A DNA stretch of 64,000 nucleotides from an uncultured Eubacteriales bacterium (GCA_900539455.1 UQCD01000003.1:62001-126000), one strand, 5' to 3'. Shown: positions 42,883 to 51,913, numbered from the stretch's first letter. Numbers and translations: made by a program. Notes: a model not told the origin generated them from the letters alone.

Positions 42883-43182
42883 CTACTTCCTTTCAATTAT
42901 TTTATAGAGCCCTGAAATCAAAAAAATTCTTTCTATATTTTTATTAATATTTGTTACATAAACATTTCCACCTATTGCCTCTAACAGCTTATATCTTCCC
43001 ATAATAATACCAATTCCGGAGCTATCCATAAAATTAGTATTTGTAAAATCAAAGCCTATAGTTTTAACCCTCCCCTTCATTACCTCTGAATCTATTTTTT
43101 CCTTTGTAATGTTTGCATTATGGTGGTCCAGCTCACTATCAAGAAAAACTACCATTTCTTCGTTTTCAATCTTATATTTCAT
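42883..43182 (-). CDS. spoIIAA: Anti-anti-sigma factor SpoIIAA
   Basis: 99-residue STAS-domain protein. The conserved FMDSSGIGIIMGRYKLLE carries the phosphorylatable Ser near 54-55. In its dephosphorylated form it binds SpoIIAB and releases sigma-F. Gene order and length match the sigma-F operon. An AGAAAGGAGTATAT ribosome binding site precedes the ATG. Confidence 0.95.
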   Translation of the reverse strand: MKYKIENEEMVVFLDSELDHHNANITKEKIDSEVMKGRVKTIGFDFTNTNFMDSSGIGIIMGRYKLLEAIGGNVYVTNINKNIERIFLISGLYKIIERK

Positions 43183-43220
43183 ATATACTCCTTTCTATAT
43201 ATTTACTAAATTTGTAAAAT

Positions 43221-43247
43221 AAAAGAGAGCGCCCAACGCTCTCTTTT
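43221..43247 (-). terminator. Intrinsic terminator of the zinc-ribbon/TPR gene
   Basis: Perfect arms AAAAGAGAGCG and CGCTCTCTTTT with a 5-nt loop; the minus-strand tail is TTTTATTTT. It separates this gene from the spoIIA operon. Confidence 0.88.
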
Positions 43248-43251
43248 GTAC

Positions 43252-44661
43252 TTAATTTAAATATCCCTTTGAATATTCTGCAAACTCAGAATTTGGTGCA
43301 ATTTTAATAACCTTATTGAAATATGACTTTGACTCCTCCGTATTTCCATTATTTTTCTTATATATTGACTTTCCAAGCTTATATAAATATGATGGTTCTT
43401 TGTCATTGTAAGCTACGCAATGCTTATAGGCTTCAATAGCATCATCCCATTCGTTGTTGTTGGAATACTGTGCTCCCAGATTATAGTAATACTGTCCAGC
43501 CTTTGTGAAGGACATATTTTTAAGCTTCTCATATAACTTCTTAAAGTTGTCTGACTCCTTTGATATGTCGCCAAGCTGTGATAATGCGTCTGCAATGCTA
43601 CAAGCTTCTTCATTACTTATCTGGGCATTTGCTACTGTTGAAATAGTCAACGCATTCTTTGCCACCTCAATAAGCTTATTTGTATTTTCTGTGCTGGCAA
43701 CAATACTTGAGGCTGAATCTACCTGCGCCTTATATTCATCTCTTTCAGCTTCCAGCTCTGTTATTTTATCCTCCAGACTTGCAACCTCTCCGTTAACCTT
43801 GTCAAGCTTTGAGGCATAATCTGTAATAGTTGACTTATATTCAGCTGCTGCACTGCTTTCTTTTGCTGGTGTAACTAAAAAATACACCATAGCCGCACCA
43901 ATAACAATACCTATAAGTACATTAATAAAGGTAACAAGTGCATAATTTGTTTCTCGGTAAGTAGATTTTGGAATAATTACATCATTACCACTAAGAGGCT
44001 TTGACTCCTCCTCGCTTTTAAGGACAACCTTTTTTCCATTTTCATCTACTAAAAGTGCATCTATCTCTTTTTGGTATTTTATAGCAAGTGTGTTGTTTAC
44101 ATCTATCTTTATGACTTTATTTAAACTCTTTCTTGCCTTTGAATATTCTTCCTTTTTCATATGTAACAAAGCAAGCAGTAAATGTCCCTTTATAAGATTC
44201 GGGTTAAGGCTAAGTACCTTTTTTAACTGGATAATGGCTAAATCGTCATTACCCTCCCAGGCATATCCTAAGGCCTTATTAAACTTTTTTATGGTCTGAT
44301 TCATTGTACTAAGCCTGTTCTGATTGCTTTGAACATCTCTTATGTACTCATCCGCAATGTTTTTTTCTGGCTTTAGATTTTTACTAATAACCCACTCGCT
44401 AAGTGCTTCAACACACTCTCCCATTTCAAAATAAACAAGTCCTAAAAGGTTTCTTGCATTTATATTGTTTTTATCAATTCTAACACTTCGTCTTAATAAA
44501 TCGGCTGCTCCTGACAAATCCCTGACCTTTGCCTTTGCAAGACCCATATTATAATAGGTGTTAGACATTTTAACGATTTTTTTATAAATAACTACATCTG
44601 TTCCACAGCTCTCGCAAATATCTGCATCTGAAAGAACACTATTACATCTATAGCATCTCAT
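43252..44661 (-). CDS. Zinc-ribbon, TPR, single-pass membrane protein
   Basis: 469-residue protein of no assigned function. It opens with a zinc ribbon (MRCYRC...CESCG). Tetratricopeptide repeats cover about 35-110 (NMGLAKAKVRDLSGAADLLRRSVRI) and 145-210. One transmembrane helix (about 242-262, VLIGIVIGAAMVYFLV) is followed by a coiled coil (about 270-320) and a further C-terminal TPR block (about 385-465). It may be a scaffold linking cytoplasmic and outer modules. It starts by TAATG overlap with the small gene upstream. Relatives are common in Lachnospiraceae. Confidence 0.8.
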   Translation of the reverse strand: MRCYRCNSVLSDADICESCGTDVVIYKKIVKMSNTYYNMGLAKAKVRDLSGAADLLRRSVRIDKNNINARNLLGLVYFEMGECVEALSEWVISKNLKPEKNIADEYIRDVQSNQNRLSTMNQTIKKFNKALGYAWEGNDDLAIIQLKKVLSLNPNLIKGHLLLALLHMKKEEYSKARKSLNKVIKIDVNNTLAIKYQKEIDALLVDENGKKVVLKSEEESKPLSGNDVIIPKSTYRETNYALVTFINVLIGIVIGAAMVYFLVTPAKESSAAAEYKSTITDYASKLDKVNGEVASLEDKITELEAERDEYKAQVDSASSIVASTENTNKLIEVAKNALTISTVANAQISNEEACSIADALSQLGDISKESDNFKKLYEKLKNMSFTKAGQYYYNLGAQYSNNNEWDDAIEAYKHCVAYNDKEPSYLYKLGKSIYKKNNGNTEESKSYFNKVIKIAPNSEFAEYSKGYLN

Positions 44662-44804
44662 TACTTGTTCTCCTTAGTTTCCTTCATCATTTCAAGCATA
44701 ATATCTGTAAGATCAGTTACATTGTTGTTGTATATTGCATCTTCAGCCTCGTCTACTTCTAAGCTAGGGTGGAATTTCTTTATCTCTTCATCAAAATTAA
44801 TCAT
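44661..44804 (-). CDS. Small acidic protein, 47 residues
   Basis: A 47-residue gene, too short for most ORF filters. It encodes an acidic helical protein (opening MINFDEEIKKFHPSLEVD, ending LTDIMLEMMKETKENK). The ATG at 44804 has AAAGGA 9-10 nt upstream, directly after the folC stop. The stop TAA shares its A with the ATG of the TPR gene (TAATG), strong evidence of translation coupling. It has no Cys and no transmembrane segment. I do not recognise it. Confidence 0.78.
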   Translation of the reverse strand: MINFDEEIKKFHPSLEVDEAEDAIYNNNVTDLTDIMLEMMKETKENK

Positions 44805-44822
44805 ATCTATATTTTCCTTTCA

Positions 44823-46109
44823 CTATGCTTCAAATAGTTTCTTTGCCTCGCCTACCATATATAATGAACCGACAAAAAACAATACATCCTCAGTCTTTTT
44901 CATTTTCATAGCATAATCATAGGCAGCCTTTAAACTATCAAAGCTACTAACAAAACTATCTACATGTTTCCTTAAATATTCTGCTAAATCTGTGGCAGCT
45001 ACTGCCCTGCTGTTATTAATTGGTGCAACAAAATAGCCTTTACAATTCTTAATTGTAGAAATTAAATCCATCATAAGATGATATTCTTTTTCCTTTACAA
45101 CTGAAAATATAATATATATGTCTTTCTCTTTTGAAACTTCATTGGCATACTTTACAAACTGTTCTACACCTTCGTAATTATGTGCACCATCTAAATAAAT
45201 ATTTTCTCTGACCTGTTCCATTCTTCCCGGCCAGACTGTATTCTTTATCCCTTCCTTTACTGCAAGGATATCTATCTTTTCTGATGTAAGCCCACACTCA
45301 ATAGCTTTTATAGCTAAGGTGGCATTAATTGTCTGATATTCCATTACAAAAGGAACTGTCAAACATCCATATTTATCATACATATTATGCACTGAAAAAT
45401 CAATAGCTTTATTACTTTTTCCTAAAATACTAATATCCTTTGAAAGCACCTTTATAGTTCTTGTATTAATACTGCCTGCTTTTTCTTCTATTATTTTTGC
45501 AACTTTTTCATTATCACCAAAATAAACAACTGGAACAGCCCTTTTTATAATACCCGCTTTTTCTGCTGCAATTTCTTCAATAGTATTTCCGAGTATTTCC
45601 ATATGATCCATACTTACACTGGTAATTACTGATACTAATGGTTTTTCAAAAATATTAGTAGTGTCAAGCCTGCCGCCCAGACCTACCTCGAAAATAGCAT
45701 ACTCTACATTCTTCTTTGCAAAATATGTAACAGCTATTAAAAAAATATATTCAAAAAAGGTAGGAACATATTCATCTTCAAATAAGGAATATATTGTTTT
45801 CTTTATTTGAAGTGCTGTATTTAAAAAATCTTGGTCAGAAATATCTTGATTATTAACCTTTATTCTCTCATTTATTTTTACCAGATGAGGCGAGGTAAAA
45901 AGACCTACCTGCTTACCCATTTTCTGCAAAATTGAAGAAATAAAGGCACTTGTAGAGCCTTTTCCGTTTGTACCAGCTATATGAAAAACCTTTAATTTAT
46001 CTTGAGGATTTCCCAGCTTTTCTAATATTTTCCCACAATTTTCATTGGATTTAATCTTATTAAATTTAGGTATACTTAAAATATATTCTACACATTCGTT
46101 ATAATTCAT
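44823..46109 (-). CDS. folC: Folylpolyglutamate synthase / dihydrofolate synthase
   Basis: About 428-residue Mur-ligase-type enzyme adding glutamate to folate. The P-loop GTNGKGSTSAFIS is near residue 50, followed by SPHLVKINERI, the metal-binding H at ITSVSMDHMEILG and the folate family motif DGAHNYEG. I take the ATG at 46109 over an in-frame GTG at 46121; the ribosome site is weak at both. The gene starts the folC / small protein / TPR transcript. Confidence 0.93.
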   Translation of the reverse strand: MNYNECVEYILSIPKFNKIKSNENCGKILEKLGNPQDKLKVFHIAGTNGKGSTSAFISSILQKMGKQVGLFTSPHLVKINERIKVNNQDISDQDFLNTALQIKKTIYSLFEDEYVPTFFEYIFLIAVTYFAKKNVEYAIFEVGLGGRLDTTNIFEKPLVSVITSVSMDHMEILGNTIEEIAAEKAGIIKRAVPVVYFGDNEKVAKIIEEKAGSINTRTIKVLSKDISILGKSNKAIDFSVHNMYDKYGCLTVPFVMEYQTINATLAIKAIECGLTSEKIDILAVKEGIKNTVWPGRMEQVRENIYLDGAHNYEGVEQFVKYANEVSKEKDIYIIFSVVKEKEYHLMMDLISTIKNCKGYFVAPINNSRAVAATDLAEYLRKHVDSFVSSFDSLKAAYDYAMKMKKTEDVLFFVGSLYMVGEAKKLFEA

Positions 46110-46133
46110 AATGTTTACCACATCTATAGTCTT

Positions 46134-46208
46134 AAGCTTTCTTATTTTACATATGCTTTTTAGCCATATATATTCCCCAAGCTTTCTTAGCTTACATATG
46201 CTTTCTAG
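46134..46208. repeat. Direct repeat of 30 bp upstream of folC
   Basis: AAGCTTTCTTATTTTACATATGCTTTTTAG (46134-46163) and AAGCTTTCTTAGCTTACATATGCTTTCTAG (46179-46208) match at 27 of 30 positions with a 45-bp period. The function is unknown; a duplicated regulator site is one possibility. Confidence 0.7.
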
Positions 46209-46241
46209 TTTTGTATATTTTCAATCTTACTTTATGGGCAT

Positions 46242-46280
46242 ATTTATGCCACAACACCATTATAATGTTGTGGCATAAAT
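46242..46280. terminator. Hairpin between FapA-type gene and folC
   Basis: Perfect 15-bp arms ATTTATGCCACAACA and TGTTGTGGCATAAAT with a 9-nt loop. No clear U-run follows on either strand, so it may be a weak terminator or an operator. Confidence 0.5.
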
Positions 46281-46356
46281 AATCAACTATTATTTTTCGC
46301 ATTTTGCGACAATTAACCATATTCTAATAAGACAGCTTAAAAGCTGCTATTTTATA

Positions 46357-47733
46357 TTAGTCATTTTCCTCCTTATACATTCTTGTAAGAATTTTATCCT
46401 TCTTCCTAATAAAGGATATTTTTTCGTAATCATTATCCAGCTTTAAAACGATTCCGTCTATAGATACAATCGTTCCCTGATATGCCATTGTTTCTGCTAT
46501 AACCTCTGCCTTTGCAGCAAGTTTCATTCTTATTCGTAAATCTTCAATTTCCTTATTAAGATTTGTAAGCATTGCATTCCTGTCAATCTTTGTTCTTGTA
46601 AGCATCATTAACATTTCTTTTTGCTCTGACATATTTTTCATCATATTTATAGCTGTTTCAATCTTGTGCAGCTCCCCCTCTACCTCTTTTCTTTTCATTT
46701 CTTTATATTTAAGGGAAGCAATCTCACTTGACTCCATTCCTACATTAATTCTGGTAGTAATCTGTCCAATACTGCCTATACATCTGGTTCTAACCATTCT
46801 GTTTGCTTTTAGGCTTCCCCCGATAATAGAGGAGGTTTTTCCAAAAATATTTATGTCGTTGTACGCAGTAACTATAGAATTAACTACACTATTTGCCTGT
46901 ACACAATCTCCACTTTCTATAATTGCATTTTCTATAAACTGCGCAAATATATTTCCACCTGCTACAACTTTTGCCCTTCCTCCTCCTAGTATGCCACCCT
47001 TAATAAGGACATTCTTACCAGCAATAATTGATGCTCCCTCCACCAGACCACCTATAGTTACATTTCCAGAGGCTTTAACCACCATTCCAGTTATAACATT
47101 TCCCATTATATCCAAATCTCCCTTAACATCTAAGTTTCCACTATTTAAATCTACATTGCCCGGCAGCATAGAGGTCTGGGTAACATTAATGCAGCCATTT
47201 GTAACCTCCACCTTTCCATCATAAAGTGCATAATACTCCATACAATCCTCAGAGGTAAAAAAGCCCTTCCCTCTAAGTGGAGATAAATGCTTGCCTTTTT
47301 TTACAACAATCTTTTGTCCTAATACATTAGTACCGTCCTCTCCATCTATTTTTGCAAAATATCTGGCAATTAAATCTCCTTTACTCACTGTCTGAAATAA
47401 ATTTAAATTAAGATAATCTACTGTACCATCTTCTCTAAGTCTTGGCTTTTTATTAGGATTTGTATCAAAGGTATATGAATAGTATCCGTCACGGCCTTCT
47501 ATTGCTTTTTCTCCTACTGCAACAGTAACATATGTATCATATACGCCTTCTTCAAGGATTTTTTGTATTTTTCGCTCATCTATGCCAAAAACCACTCCTT
47601 TTGATATAAGAAATTCTACAATATCGCCAACCTCATATATTTCCTCATTATCCTCCGGCTTATCTAAACAAATTTGACACTCCATACAATCCTCACTAAT
47701 TAATACCTGTATATATCTTTCAAGTTCTTCCAT
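46357..47733 (-). CDS. FapA/DUF342 family protein
   Basis: 458-residue DUF342 protein. The N-terminal half carries the family opening (VEFLISKGVVFGIDERKIQKIL, ...DGTVDYLNLN). The middle (about 185-310) is a long Gly/Val/Asn-rich right-handed beta-helix (LPGNVDLNSGNLDVKGDLDIMGNV). A coiled coil occupies 350-400. DUF342 proteins are polymer-forming or cell-shape/motility linked in various bacteria; no specific role can be read here. It is preceded by a good AAGGAGG. Confidence 0.88.
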   Translation of the reverse strand: MEELERYIQVLISEDCMECQICLDKPEDNEEIYEVGDIVEFLISKGVVFGIDERKIQKILEEGVYDTYVTVAVGEKAIEGRDGYYSYTFDTNPNKKPRLREDGTVDYLNLNLFQTVSKGDLIARYFAKIDGEDGTNVLGQKIVVKKGKHLSPLRGKGFFTSEDCMEYYALYDGKVEVTNGCINVTQTSMLPGNVDLNSGNLDVKGDLDIMGNVITGMVVKASGNVTIGGLVEGASIIAGKNVLIKGGILGGGRAKVVAGGNIFAQFIENAIIESGDCVQANSVVNSIVTAYNDINIFGKTSSIIGGSLKANRMVRTRCIGSIGQITTRINVGMESSEIASLKYKEMKRKEVEGELHKIETAINMMKNMSEQKEMLMMLTRTKIDRNAMLTNLNKEIEDLRIRMKLAAKAEVIAETMAYQGTIVSIDGIVLKLDNDYEKISFIRKKDKILTRMYKEEND

Positions 47734-47808
47734 AAAAACCTCCTTATGTGTAAAAATATTTTAAATCACGCAATATATCAGCACTTATAATACTTATATT
47801 TTAACATA

Positions 47809-47854
47809 AATAAATCCCTTTAGAAACCATTTATTGGCTTAAAAGGGATTTATT
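47809..47854 (-). terminator. Terminator of the acetyltransferase transcript
   Basis: Arms AATAAATCCCTTT and AAAGGGATTTATT, near-perfect with an 18-nt loop. The minus-strand tail is A/T-rich (TTTATGTTAAAAT). It overlaps the end of the 40-residue ORF. Confidence 0.6.
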
Positions 47855-47953
47855 CATATATACTCTAAAATTTTCTTGTATTTTCCCTACATATATAGGA
47901 AATCCACTACCTTTCCCATAGCTTTCAATTTCATTTAAAAGCTTATCTTCCAT
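47831..47953 (-). CDS. Putative 40-residue protein after the acetyltransferase
   Basis: MEDKLLNEIESYGKG... through YMNKSLLSQ. The ATG at 47953 has GAGGTG 7 nt upstream and overlaps the stop of the acetyltransferase gene, so it could be coupled. Its 3-prime end lies inside the terminator hairpin, which argues for a fragment or chance ORF. Confidence 0.35.
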   Translation of the reverse strand: MEDKLLNEIESYGKGSGFPIYVGKIQENFRVYMNKSLLSQ

Positions 47954-48521
47954 TAAATTTCACCTCTGCCGGCTTATTAGTATGAGCTCCTATCATTTTT
48001 TCCATCCAAATCATATCAAACCATTGATTAAATTTATATCCACTATTATGAAAGCGTCCAACTAACTGAAAGCCCATTTTTGTATGAAATTTAAAGCTGT
48101 CATCATTAAGATATTCACCAGCACTTACCGGGCTTGCAATACAGGCATTCATATTAAGTATGCCCATTTCCTTTAAAGCTTTTTCCAAGTGCTCATATAA
48201 AGCTCTGCCAATGCCCATTTGCCTGCAATTTTCTTTTATGTAGATTGTTGTTTCCACAGACCAGTCATAAGCCTTTCTTCCCTTGAAGCAATTTGCATAA
48301 GCATAGCCTGCAATTTTACCATTCACAACAGCCTTTATGTATGGATACTTACTTGAAATCTCTATAATTCTATCCTTAAATTCAGCTATATCCGGCACAG
48401 TATATTCAAATGATATTGCTGTATTTTCTACATAAGGAGCATATATTTCTAAAAGCTCCTTTGCGTCCTCTACTACTACTTTTTCAATTAATACTTTTTC
48501 ATTTTCTAATTTATTTTTCAT
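47943..48521 (-). CDS. GNAT N-acetyltransferase (phosphinothricin acetyltransferase-like)
   Basis: About 192-residue GNAT enzyme. I start at the ATG at 48521, preceded by AGGTGATAAAG; a GTG 9 bp up has no better site. The Q/RxxGxG motif is ENCRQMGIGRALYEHL near residue 110, with AYANCFKGRKAYDWSVETTIYI before it and MGFQLVGRFHNSGYKFNQWFDMIWME at the end, as in the PAT / YwnH group. These enzymes acetylate methionine sulfoximine or phosphinothricin-like compounds, or other small amines. Confidence 0.88.
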   Translation of the reverse strand: MKNKLENEKVLIEKVVVEDAKELLEIYAPYVENTAISFEYTVPDIAEFKDRIIEISSKYPYIKAVVNGKIAGYAYANCFKGRKAYDWSVETTIYIKENCRQMGIGRALYEHLEKALKEMGILNMNACIASPVSAGEYLNDDSFKFHTKMGFQLVGRFHNSGYKFNQWFDMIWMEKMIGAHTNKPAEVKFNGR

Positions 48522-48646
48522 CTTTATCACCTAATATGTAAATTCATTCTTTGATTGTAAAATACTAGAAACCACATCAATAGTATATCTCAATACTTTC
48601 CAATGCAAGTATCTGAATATTATCTAAACAATAATTATTAAAAAAT

Positions 48647-48726
48647 AATAATGCCAAGCAGGTGTTTAGTACCATAAACTATATCTTTATATAGAATACA
48701 ATACAAACCTTGCTTGGCATTATTTT
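48647..48726 (-). terminator. Intrinsic terminator of valS
   Basis: Arms AATAATGCCAAGCAGGTGTTT (48647 on) and AAACCTTGCTTGGCATTATT (to about 48726) form a long stem. On the minus strand ATTATTATTTTTTAATAATT follows. It is about 100 bp past the valS stop; the interval holds no recognisable gene. Confidence 0.75.
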
Positions 48727-48825
48727 AAATAAACTATTTTTAACTTACTCTAAATAGTCAGGGAGCTTATGTCTATCTTCCAGACAATAAACCACACATA
48801 GACTATGACGCTTTACCTTTTAACT

Positions 48826-51462
48826 TTACTGTAGCTGTGCAAGTCTTCCAACTACCTGCTTCATCATCTGCTCGTACTTAGCCTGCTTTTCCTTTTCTTC
48901 ATTAATCTTAGCTTCTGGAGCTTTGTTTACAAAGTTTGGATTTGAAAGCATACCATTAACTCTTGCTAATTCTTTTTCAAGCTTTTCCTTTTCCTTTGTT
49001 AATCTTTCGATTTCCTTGTCAATATCTACAAGCTCTGCGAAAGGTAAGTAAATTGCTGCATTCGGAATCATTGTTGATACAGCATCATTTGCAATACCCT
49101 CTTTGTCCTTTTGAACAATTACCTCGCTTGCATAAGAAAGTGTACCAAAGAATACTCTGCCTTCTTCAAAAATATTTCTAATCTTTTCATCCTCTGAAAC
49201 AACATATACAGTTGCTTTTCTGCTAGGAGCAACATTCATAGATGCTCTAAGATTTCTAATATTTCTAACTGCTTCCTTGATAATTTCTACGCTTTCTTCT
49301 TCCTTCTTAAACGCCAAATCCTCGGTATATACAGGCCAGTCAGAAATCATAATAGACTCTTCCTCGTCCTGTAAATTTATAAAGATTTCTTCTGTAACAA
49401 ATGGCATATATGGGTGAAGTAATTTAAGTGATGTAATAAGTACCTTTTTAAGTGTATATAAAACAGCATTCTTAGTTGTATCCTCATCACTATATAAACG
49501 AGGCTTAACCATTTCAATATACCAATCACAAAATTCTTCCCAGATAAAGCTGTAAATCTTATCAGCAGCAATACCTAATTCGTATTTTTCAAGGTTTTCT
49601 GTAACATCCTTAACTAAATCGTTACACTTGCTAAGTATCCACTTATCTGCATTAGTAAGCTCATCAGTTGATACTGGTGCAAGCTTGCCCTCTGGCATAT
49701 TCATCATAATAAATCTTGAAGCATTCCATACCTTATTTGCAAAGTTTCTGCTTGCTTCAACTCTTTCCCAATAGAAACGCATATCATTTCCCGGTGCATT
49801 TCCTGTAATAAGAGTAAATCTAAGTGCGTCTGCACCGTACTTGTCAATAACCTCAAGCGGGTCAATACCATTACCTAAAGATTTACTCATCTTTCTACCC
49901 TGGGAATCTCTAACTAATCCATGTATAAGTACAGTATTAAATGGTACCTCGCCTGCGTGTTCAATACCACTAAACATCATTCTTATTACCCAGAAGAAAA
50001 TAATATCGTAACCTGTTACAAGTGTGCTTGTTGGGTAGAAATAATCCATTTCCTCTGTCTTGTCTGGCCAGCCGAGTGTTGAGAATGGCCATAAAGCTGA
50101 TGAAAACCAAGTATCAAGTGTATCTGGATCCTGACGCATTTCCTTGCCACACTTTGGACATACTGCCTTGTTTTCCTTTGTAACTACCATTTCGCCACAG
50201 TCATCACAGTAAAAGGCTGGAATTTGATGTCCCCACCATAACTGTCTGGAAATACACCAATCACGGATACCCTCTAACCAATGGAAATATGTTTTATCAA
50301 AATGTTCTGGAACGAACTTTGTCTTTCCTTCCTTTACAGCATCAATAGCCGGACCTGCAAGTGGCTTCATTTTAACAAACCATTGCTTTGATACTCTAGG
50401 CTCAACTGTAGTCTTACATCTGTAGCAGGTACCTACATTATGACTATAATCTTCTACCTTAATTAATGCACCTTCTGCCTCTAAATCAGCAACAATAGCC
50501 TTTCTTGCTTCGTATCTATCCATTCCTGCATACTTTTCATATTCTGGAACGATTTTTGCATCCTCAGTCATTACATTAATTACTGGAAGATTATGACGAA
50601 GTCCTACTTCAAAGTCGTTAGGGTCATGTGCTGGTGTAATCTTAACAACACCTGTACCAAAATCCATTTCTACATAATCATCTGCAACAATAGGAATTTC
50701 TCTATGAACTATTGGTAAAATAACTGTTTTTCCTACTAAATCCTTGTATCTGTCATCCTTTGGATTTACTGCTACAGCAGTATCACCTAATAAGGTTTCT
50801 GGTCTTGTTGTAGCAAGATTAATGTAACCGCTGCCATCTGTAAGTTTATATCTTAAATGCCAGAAATGTCCAGCCTGCTCCTCAAATTCAACCTCTGCAT
50901 CTGAAATAGATGTAAGACACTTTGGACACCAGTTAATAATTCTTTCGCCTCTGTAAATAAGTCCTTTATTGTAAAGGTTTACGAATACTTCCTTTACAGC
51001 CTTATTACAGCCTTCATCCATAGTAAATCTTTCTCTATCCCAATCGCAGGAAGAACCAATCTTTTTTAGCTGGCTGACAATTCTTCCACCATACTGCTTC
51101 TTCCAATCCCATGCTCTCTCAAGGAATTTTTCTCTTCCTATTTCTTCCTTAGTAATGCCTTCCTTACGCATTGCCTCTACGATTTTAGCTTCTGTTGCTA
51201 TTGAAGCATGGTCTGTGCCTGGTACCCATAGTGCTTCATAGCCCTGCATTCTCTTAAATCTAATAAGAATATCCTGCATTGTATTATCTAATGCGTGTCC
51301 CATATGAAGCTGACCCGTAATATTTGGTGGTGGCATAACTATTGTAAATGGCTTTTTATCCCTATTTACATTTGCATGAAAATATTTCTTTTCCTGCCAG
51401 ACACTATAAAGCTTGTCTTCGATTTCGGCAGGATTATAGTTTTTTTCTAATTCCTTTTTCAT
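48826..51462 (-). CDS. valS: Valyl-tRNA synthetase
   Basis: 878-residue class I synthetase attaching valine to tRNA-Val. I start at the ATG at 51462 (MKKELEKNYN), with AAAGGATATATT upstream. The HIGH element is PPPNITGQLHMGHALDN, the KMSKS element GRKMSKSLGNGIDP. The editing domain is in place, the zinc-like CPKCGK clusters occur near residue 430, and a C-terminal coiled coil completes the chain. Expression is controlled by a T-box in the leader. Confidence 0.97.
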   Translation of the reverse strand: MKKELEKNYNPAEIEDKLYSVWQEKKYFHANVNRDKKPFTIVMPPPNITGQLHMGHALDNTMQDILIRFKRMQGYEALWVPGTDHASIATEAKIVEAMRKEGITKEEIGREKFLERAWDWKKQYGGRIVSQLKKIGSSCDWDRERFTMDEGCNKAVKEVFVNLYNKGLIYRGERIINWCPKCLTSISDAEVEFEEQAGHFWHLRYKLTDGSGYINLATTRPETLLGDTAVAVNPKDDRYKDLVGKTVILPIVHREIPIVADDYVEMDFGTGVVKITPAHDPNDFEVGLRHNLPVINVMTEDAKIVPEYEKYAGMDRYEARKAIVADLEAEGALIKVEDYSHNVGTCYRCKTTVEPRVSKQWFVKMKPLAGPAIDAVKEGKTKFVPEHFDKTYFHWLEGIRDWCISRQLWWGHQIPAFYCDDCGEMVVTKENKAVCPKCGKEMRQDPDTLDTWFSSALWPFSTLGWPDKTEEMDYFYPTSTLVTGYDIIFFWVIRMMFSGIEHAGEVPFNTVLIHGLVRDSQGRKMSKSLGNGIDPLEVIDKYGADALRFTLITGNAPGNDMRFYWERVEASRNFANKVWNASRFIMMNMPEGKLAPVSTDELTNADKWILSKCNDLVKDVTENLEKYELGIAADKIYSFIWEEFCDWYIEMVKPRLYSDEDTTKNAVLYTLKKVLITSLKLLHPYMPFVTEEIFINLQDEEESIMISDWPVYTEDLAFKKEEESVEIIKEAVRNIRNLRASMNVAPSRKATVYVVSEDEKIRNIFEEGRVFFGTLSYASEVIVQKDKEGIANDAVSTMIPNAAIYLPFAELVDIDKEIERLTKEKEKLEKELARVNGMLSNPNFVNKAPEAKINEEKEKQAKYEQMMKQVVGRLAQLQ

Positions 51463-51504
51463 AATATATCCTTTCTTTTCCTTAAATTTGCAATACCTAA
51501 ATAG

Positions 51505-51668
51505 TTGTGCAAGAACAGCTCGAAACTCGTGCAAGCACGGCTTTCGCTCATCAAGCAGGCTTCGCCTCCTTGATTGGCTTTTGCACAGCTCGAAACTCGT
51601 TTCTCGCTGTTCTTGCGCCCACTAAATGAAAGCTCGTGCAAGCATGGCTTTCGCTTAGTGGGCTTTTG
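51505..51668. repeat. Nested-hairpin insertion between T-box and valS
   Basis: About 165 bp that is more GC-rich than its surroundings. Three inverted repeats nest or follow one another: GCAAGAACAGC/GCTGTTCTTGC (51509-51519 and 51606-51616), ATCAAGCAGGC/GCCTCCTTGAT (51550-51560 and 51564-51574), and CCCACTAAATGAAAGC/GCTTTCGCTTAGTGGG (51618-51633 and 51647-51662). A 23-bp direct repeat (CTCGTGCAAGCACGGCTTTCGCT and its near copy) lies at 51526-51548 and 51633-51655. It falls in the valS leader, past the T-box terminator. Confidence 0.8.
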
Positions 51669-51672
51669 CTAC

Positions 51673-51893
51673 AAAAAAGCCCCTCACGCATAGCGTGAAG
51701 GGCGAAGCTTCGCGGTACCACCTTCATTTAAAGTGTCTTATCATATCCTATAACGTAGATGACTCCGTCATTTCCTACTATTAGTTCAGAAATGCTGCTC
51801 GTAGGCTACCTTCAATACCCAGTACAATAAACGCTCTTTCAGCTAATGACCATTCTCTCTAAAAAGACCCAGGTATCTACTCCTCCTAGTCAG
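51673..51893 (-). promoter_or_regulatory. Valine T-box riboswitch of valS
   Basis: The T-box sequence AATGAAGGTGGTACCGCG is at plus 51712-51729, with the TGGT that pairs with the tRNA 3-prime end. Stem I has the AGGAGTAGA and GAGAGAATGG elements and the loop-containing AGCTGAAAGAGC. In the specifier loop GAAGGTAGC the specifier GTA, a valine codon, lies at plus 51807-51809. The terminator stem is 51679-51689 and 51693-51703, followed by TTTTTT. Uncharged tRNA-Val would stabilise the antiterminator and allow valS expression. Confidence 0.92.
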
Positions 51894-51913
51894 TGCATTT
51901 AAATATATGGTTT

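Noticed and set aside
46664..47224. Plus-strand 186-codon frame opposite the FapA-type gene
   Set aside because: The repeat-rich beta-helix coding region leaves a long antisense frame by composition. No family features.
51459..51641. ORF in the valS leader
   Set aside because: It spans the hairpin insertion, has no ribosome binding site and reads Ser/Cys/Arg-rich noise from the repeats.
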